Shown: piece by piece, positions 61,699 through 64,000 of the stretch
Position numbering within the stretch: position 1 is the first letter of the stretch
Layout of the letters: every line of letters starts with the position of its first letter
From: Flavobacterium sasangense DSM 21067
Lineage (GTDB): Bacteria; Bacteroidota; Bacteroidia; Flavobacteriales; Flavobacteriaceae
Direction: 5' to 3'
Length of the DNA: 64,000 nt
Assembly: GCF_000686885.1 (NCBI RefSeq)
Contig: NZ_JMLU01000001.1
Coordinates: 62,001-126,000 of the forward strand
The notes under the pieces: model-generated
What the model was told of the DNA's origin: nothing
Databases searched by the model: none
What the model saw: only the letters and a program-made list of their open reading frames with translations
Translations under genes and position numbers: made by a program

Positions 61699-63347
61699 CA
61701 CCATTAAAAAGATTCAAAAACCTCATTTTAATAGACAAACAAGATATTTATCAAATCTTCTTGTATTCTATTATAGCTGGATTAATCAGTTTGTCTTTAC
61801 CTTTGGGAATCCAATCAATCATCAACTTTATTCAGGCTGGAAAAGTTAGCACTTCTTGGATAATCTTAGTAGTTATTGTTGTGGTTGGAGTAGCTTTTGT
61901 AGGATTACTAAAAATCATGCAATTTAGAATCACCGAAAACTTACAACAAAAAATATTTGTGCGTTCCTCATTTGAATTTGCATATCGTTTTCCGAAAATA
62001 AAATTCAATGAACTACACAATCAATATCCGCCAGAATTAGCGAATCGATTTTTTGATACTTTAACAGTTCAAAAAGGATTTACTAAACTTTTATTGGATA
62101 TTTCTGGAGCTGCTTTGCAAATCTTTTTCGGTATTATTTTACTTTCTTTATATCATTCCTTTTTTATCTTTTTTGGCCTTATACTTTTGATATTGTTGTA
62201 TTTGATTTTCAAAATCAACTTCAATATAGGATTAGAGACCAGCTTAAAAGAATCGAAATACAAGTATAAAATTGCACATTGGTTACAAGAAATTGCTAGA
62301 AATCATTTGAGTTTCAAAAGCAATTCAATTTTTAATTATTCGCTACACAAAAACGATAAATTGGTTAATGAATATCTGAAACAAAGAGAAAGTCATTTTC
62401 AGGTTTTGATGAAGCAATTTGTTCAACTAACGGGATTTAAAATTTTAATCACTGCTGGTTTATTAATAATTGGAGGATTATTAGTAATCAACCAACAAAT
62501 GAACATTGGACAATTCGTTGCAGCTGAAATTATCATTTTGAGTATTATTGCAGCGGTTGAAAAGCTATTTTCTGGATTAGAATTGTTTTATGATGTATTA
62601 ACTTCTTTAGAAAAATTAGGTTCTGTTGTGGATATGGAATTAGAAGAAGATATTCAAAATTCAAATTATTTAGTGGATCGAAATAAAATTACGATTGAAA
62701 CTGAAAACGTTTCTTTTTCATATCCAAAATCAGATAAAGAAATACTAAAAAACATTAATTTATCGATTGAGCCAAAACAACACACCTTAATTTTAGGTGA
62801 AAATGGTTCTGGAAAAACAACTTTAATTCGTTTGTTAGCGCGATTAATTGAACCAACATCGGGAAGTATTTTTATCAATAATACCAATTACAAAAAGTAT
62901 TCATCTGACGAATATCGCTCAAAAATTGGAATTATCACAGCTCATGAAATGCCTTTTGAAGGTACAATTTTAGAGAATATCACTTGTAATAATCCAGAAA
63001 TTAAAATGGAAATGGTTTTTGATTTAATCGAAAAATTAAAACTAACCGAAGCCATCAAAGCACTTCCTCAAGGATTAGATACTAGGATTTCATCTGAAGG
63101 AAAACAAATCAATTCTTCAACAATACAAAAAATTGTATTAGCTCGTTGCATCATCAATGAACCAAAATTATTGTTCTTAGAAAATCCTTTAGACAAATCA
63201 GACGAACAAACTTGTAAAGAAATCATTGATTTCTTGAGTGAAGAAAAACATCCATGGACATTAGTTGTTGCAAGTAAAAACAATTATTGGAAACAAATTT
63301 GTAAGCAAACCATTCTTTTAGAAAAAGGTGAAATTAAATCCATTTAA
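61695..63347 (+). CDS. ABC-type exporter with degenerate ATPase domain
   Basis: A 550-residue half-transporter: a membrane domain of about six segments (residues about 15-310) and a C-terminal nucleotide-binding domain. The Walker A loop is intact (LGENGSGKTT, about residues 368-376). Other catalytic motifs are changed: Q-loop Gln in IGIITAHEMPF, signature LSGGQ in GKQINSSTIQ, Walker B aspartate and catalytic glutamate in LLFLENPL, and the H-loop His in LVVASKNN. A homodimer should bind but scarcely hydrolyse ATP. The HlyD gene follows three bases downstream. It lacks the C39 peptidase of toxin exporters. Confidence 0.85.
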   Translation: MTPLKRFKNLILIDKQDIYQIFLYSIIAGLISLSLPLGIQSIINFIQAGKVSTSWIILVVIVVVGVAFVGLLKIMQFRITENLQQKIFVRSSFEFAYRFPKIKFNELHNQYPPELANRFFDTLTVQKGFTKLLLDISGAALQIFFGIILLSLYHSFFIFFGLILLILLYLIFKINFNIGLETSLKESKYKYKIAHWLQEIARNHLSFKSNSIFNYSLHKNDKLVNEYLKQRESHFQVLMKQFVQLTGFKILITAGLLIIGGLLVINQQMNIGQFVAAEIIILSIIAAVEKLFSGLELFYDVLTSLEKLGSVVDMELEEDIQNSNYLVDRNKITIETENVSFSYPKSDKEILKNINLSIEPKQHTLILGENGSGKTTLIRLLARLIEPTSGSIFINNTNYKKYSSDEYRSKIGIITAHEMPFEGTILENITCNNPEIKMEMVFDLIEKLKLTEAIKALPQGLDTRISSEGKQINSSTIQKIVLARCIINEPKLLFLENPLDKSDEQTCKEIIDFLSEEKHPWTLVVASKNNYWKQICKQTILLEKGEIKSI

Positions 63348-63350
63348 GCC

Positions 63351-64000
63351 ATGCTAAACATCACAAAAAATAGAATTGATCAATTCGTAAAGTTAGAGCA
63401 ATTCAAATCAGGACAAATATTTAAAGAACAGAAGCATTACAAAGTAATTCGAAAGATTATTTGGGCTTTTGTTATCATGGTGGTTTTATTTCTTTTTCTT
63501 CCTTGGACTCAAAACATACAAGGAACAGGGAATGTAACCACTTTAAAACCAAATCAGCGTCCGCAAACCATTCAAACCATTATTGGTGGCCGAATCGAAA
63601 AATGGTTTGTAAACGAAGGTGATTTTGTTAAAAAAGGTGATACTATTTTGTTTATTTCCGAGATAAAAGAAGATTATTTAGATCCAAATTTGATTGAAAA
63701 TACAGGAAATCAAGTAAAAGCTAAAGAAAATGCAGTTACTTCTTATGCTGATAAAGTAAAAGCATTAGAAGCTCAAATGGGCGCAATTCAAAATGAAAAA
63801 AATCTGAAATTAAAACAAGCGCAAAACAAATTAAAACAGTCGTATTTAAAAGTACAAAGTGATAGTATTGATTTTGAAGCAACAAAAACACAGCTTAAAA
63901 TTGCTAAAACTCAATATACACGTTCTGTAAACTTAAACAAAGAAGGTTTAAAACCAATGACCGATGTGGAAGAAAAACGCATGAAATTACAAGAAACGGA
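63351..64000 (+). CDS. HlyD family secretion adaptor, N-terminal part (cut by window edge)
   Basis: About 216 codons are present. A cytosolic start is followed by one membrane segment (IIWAFVIMVVLFLFLPW, about residues 36-52) and a lipoyl-like region (IGGRIEKWFVNEGDFVKKGD) that is the mark of HlyD-type periplasmic adaptors. A coiled-coil hairpin (about 125-210, NEKNLKLKQAQNKLKQSYLK) follows. The second half is beyond the window. It should link the ABC protein to an outer-membrane TolC-like channel, whose gene may lie downstream. Confidence 0.92.
   Translation, partial: MLNITKNRIDQFVKLEQFKSGQIFKEQKHYKVIRKIIWAFVIMVVLFLFLPWTQNIQGTGNVTTLKPNQRPQTIQTIIGGRIEKWFVNEGDFVKKGDTILFISEIKEDYLDPNLIENTGNQVKAKENAVTSYADKVKALEAQMGAIQNEKNLKLKQAQNKLKQSYLKVQSDSIDFEATKTQLKIAKTQYTRSVNLNKEGLKPMTDVEEKRMKLQET

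Overview
The window is a stretch of core chromosome from a low-G+C member of the Bacteroidota, almost certainly Flavobacterium or a close relative. The evidence is the gldB-gldC gliding-motility pair, an exosortase F (XrtF) pair, a short RpoD without region 1.1, a FtsZ with a long acidic linker, DUF4249/TonB-receptor genes, and many promoters of the Bacteroidota type (TAnnTTTG at -7, sometimes with TTG/TTTG about 19 bp upstream). Most genes lack a Shine-Dalgarno sequence, as expected for this phylum. No phage, transposase, integrase or CRISPR array was seen.

Layout. 1-3140: the 5' end of an ATP-cone protein, the XrtF pair, a GAF-domain protein and a CPA2 antiporter. 3261-5827: rpsO and pnp. 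5976-13537: an AT-rich, strand-uniform module of a secreted protein, an STN/TonB-dependent receptor, two tandem DUF4249 lipoproteins and a macroglobulin-like protein with a plug-like C-terminus. It lies between pnp and rpoD. 13646-15399: rpoD and rpe. 15441-17468 (minus): CBS protein, MtfA-like peptidase, tRNA-Arg and YqeY. 17605-33283 (minus): a complete-looking dcw cluster, read mraZ-rsmH-ftsL-ftsI-murE-mraY-murD-ftsW-murG-murC-ftsQ-ftsA-ftsZ, without murF or ddl. 33284-40036: hydrolase, engB, gldB-gldC, nadE, an orphan response regulator and dnaG. 40243-43221 (minus): ECF sigma, membrane anti-sigma candidate and a jelly-roll/coiled-coil/beta-barrel protein. 43368-48109: polyprenyl synthase, rlmN, O-methyltransferase, GT9, PAP2 and TatA. 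48211-52616 (minus): two carboxypeptidase-regulatory-like proteins, a DUF6702 protein and an M1 peptidase. 52731-60890: pepE, two tRNA-Gly, GNAT, two L,D-transpeptidases, a DUF5916 protein and gpmI. 61027-64000: TetR, an ABC exporter whose ATPase motifs are mostly lost, and HlyD (cut by the window edge).

How the genes work together. The dcw cluster supplies the lipid-II pathway and the divisome, and three direct repeats typical of MraZ boxes lie over its promoter. The two L,D-transpeptidases and the PAP2 protein are further cell-envelope genes. The pnp-rpoD interval holds the most distinctive accessory system, a proposed outer-membrane uptake or surface-assembly complex with a recent exact 1221-bp tandem duplication. 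Other points worth a second look are the loss of all four zinc ligands in DnaG, strong Shine-Dalgarno sequences in front of only rpoD, ftsA and ftsZ among the genes checked, a heptanucleotide repeat inside the anti-sigma gene, and a palindrome touching the tetR promoter.
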